Positions 63,650 through 64,000 of a stretch of 64,000 nucleotides of DNA are shown here, one piece after another; position 1 is the first letter of the stretch, and the number at the start of each line of letters is the position of its first letter. The stretch lies in assembly GCA_000824785.1 (NCBI GenBank), contig CCNB01000015.1, positions 1 through 64,000 of the forward strand, in the 5' to 3' direction. Source of the stretch: Mesorhizobium plurifarium (GTDB taxonomy: Bacteria; Pseudomonadota; Alphaproteobacteria; Rhizobiales; Rhizobiaceae). A model generated the notes under the pieces. The model was given only the letters and a program-made list of their open reading frames with translations, did no database searches and was not told where the DNA came from. The translations under genes and the position numbers were made by a program.

Positions 63650-64000
63650 ATGTGGACCGGCTGGCGTGGGGAACTGAATGGATATCCATCTGGTTGCGGA
63701 CACCAACCTGTTCTTCGAGTGCAAGCCACTCGAGCAGCTGCCGTGGCAAGAGCTCGGCTACGATCCGGTCGTAATCCTCCTGGCGAAAGCCCGGATGAGA
63801 TCGACAAGCACAAGAATGCCAACAGCCGCACGCGCGATCGCGCGCTCGAAATATTTCGGCGCATCCGCCAAATGCTGAAGACTTGGGTGTCGGAGTCTGA
63901 AATCCGCGCACCCTCGCCAAGGGTGGTGTTGCGGCGCATGCCCAGCGTGAAGCCGGATATCGCGCTGGAGGAGCATCTCGACTATGTCTTATGAACGACG
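63650..64000 (+). pseudogene. PIN-domain protein, frameshifted, cut by the window end
   Basis: From 63678 the plus strand reads MDIHLVADTNLFFECKPLEQ then LPWQELGYDPVVILLAK, the PIN-domain start with its first acidic residue (ADTN). A frameshift near 63792 moves the continuation to another frame (DEIDKHKNANSRTRDRALEI, IRAPSPRVVLRRMPSV, ALEEHLDY), where a TGA then ends it just before the window edge. PIN proteins are usually ribonucleases. It lies divergent to the trypsin-PLD gene with a spacer of about 360 bp (63316-63677) that has no other gene. Confidence 0.65.

Noticed and set aside
1..64000. Nod boxes, nod genes, CRISPR arrays, rRNA and tRNA genes
   Set aside because: I looked for these on both strands by eye and saw none; absence by eye is not proof.

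Overview
The window is accessory DNA from an alphaproteobacterial legume symbiont: a symbiosis plasmid or island, most like Mesorhizobium or another member of the Rhizobiales. The evidence is a complete nifHDKENX operon (46.8 to 38.7 kb, minus strand) with a nif-type promoter and a NifA site, the nif-associated genes (two DUF269 copies, DUF683, fdxB), an ACC deaminase gene, a peroxiredoxin-rpoN operon of the rhizobial rpoN2 type, a MucR/Ros regulator, and a very high density of broken insertion sequences. The genus is an inference from protein resemblance. No nod genes, nod boxes, tRNA, rRNA or CRISPR array were seen.

Layout. 0-5 kb: IS481 and IS701 debris around two paralogous SET-domain protein genes; the first is translationally coupled to a 2-oxoglutarate oxygenase gene. 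5-8.2 kb: an IS256 left end, degenerate repeats and two decayed IS110 elements. 8.2-11.5 kb: two GNAT acetyltransferases and an ATP-grasp ligase. 11.7-12.9 kb: IS21 and IS256 debris. 12.9-24.7 kb: a catabolic and uptake locus (dimethylglycine/sarcosine-dehydrogenase-like flavoprotein, serine hydrolase, dipeptide-type ABC transporter, class II aldolase, divergent LysR regulator). 25-29.6 kb: IS3 debris, a LuxR solo, a dead group II intron and another IS256 left end. 29.7-46.8 kb: ompW-like gene, acdS, an EPS-repressor-like gene, fdxB, DUF683, DUF269, a TlpA-like gene, a universal stress protein, a response regulator, second DUF269, then nifX-N-E-K-D-H. 47-51.3 kb: a third IS256 left end and scrambled or intact toxin-antitoxin-like genes. 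51.5-57.5 kb: two inverted IS1595 remnants bracketing a Fur/Irr-like gene, prxS, rpoN and a cytochrome c peroxidase. 57.7-64 kb: another broken nucleotidyltransferase operon, mucR, a trypsin-phospholipase D fusion protein and a broken PIN-domain gene.

The strongest unifying signal is regulatory. Reading both strands for GG-N10-GC type sigma-54 promoters with an upstream TGT-N10-ACA NifA site, I found the full combination before nifH, before each SET-domain gene, before the ompW-like gene, before the TlpA-like gene (two sites) and before the cytochrome c peroxidase (imperfect -12). A perfect sigma-54 element without a clear NifA site precedes the fur/irr-like-prxS-rpoN operon. The window therefore appears to encode a local NifA-RpoN regulon that makes nitrogenase, an additional sigma-54, redox and peroxide protection, an outer-membrane protein, and an undescribed pair of SET-domain proteins with a partner oxygenase. 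That pair is the best candidate here for a new nitrogen-fixation-linked system.
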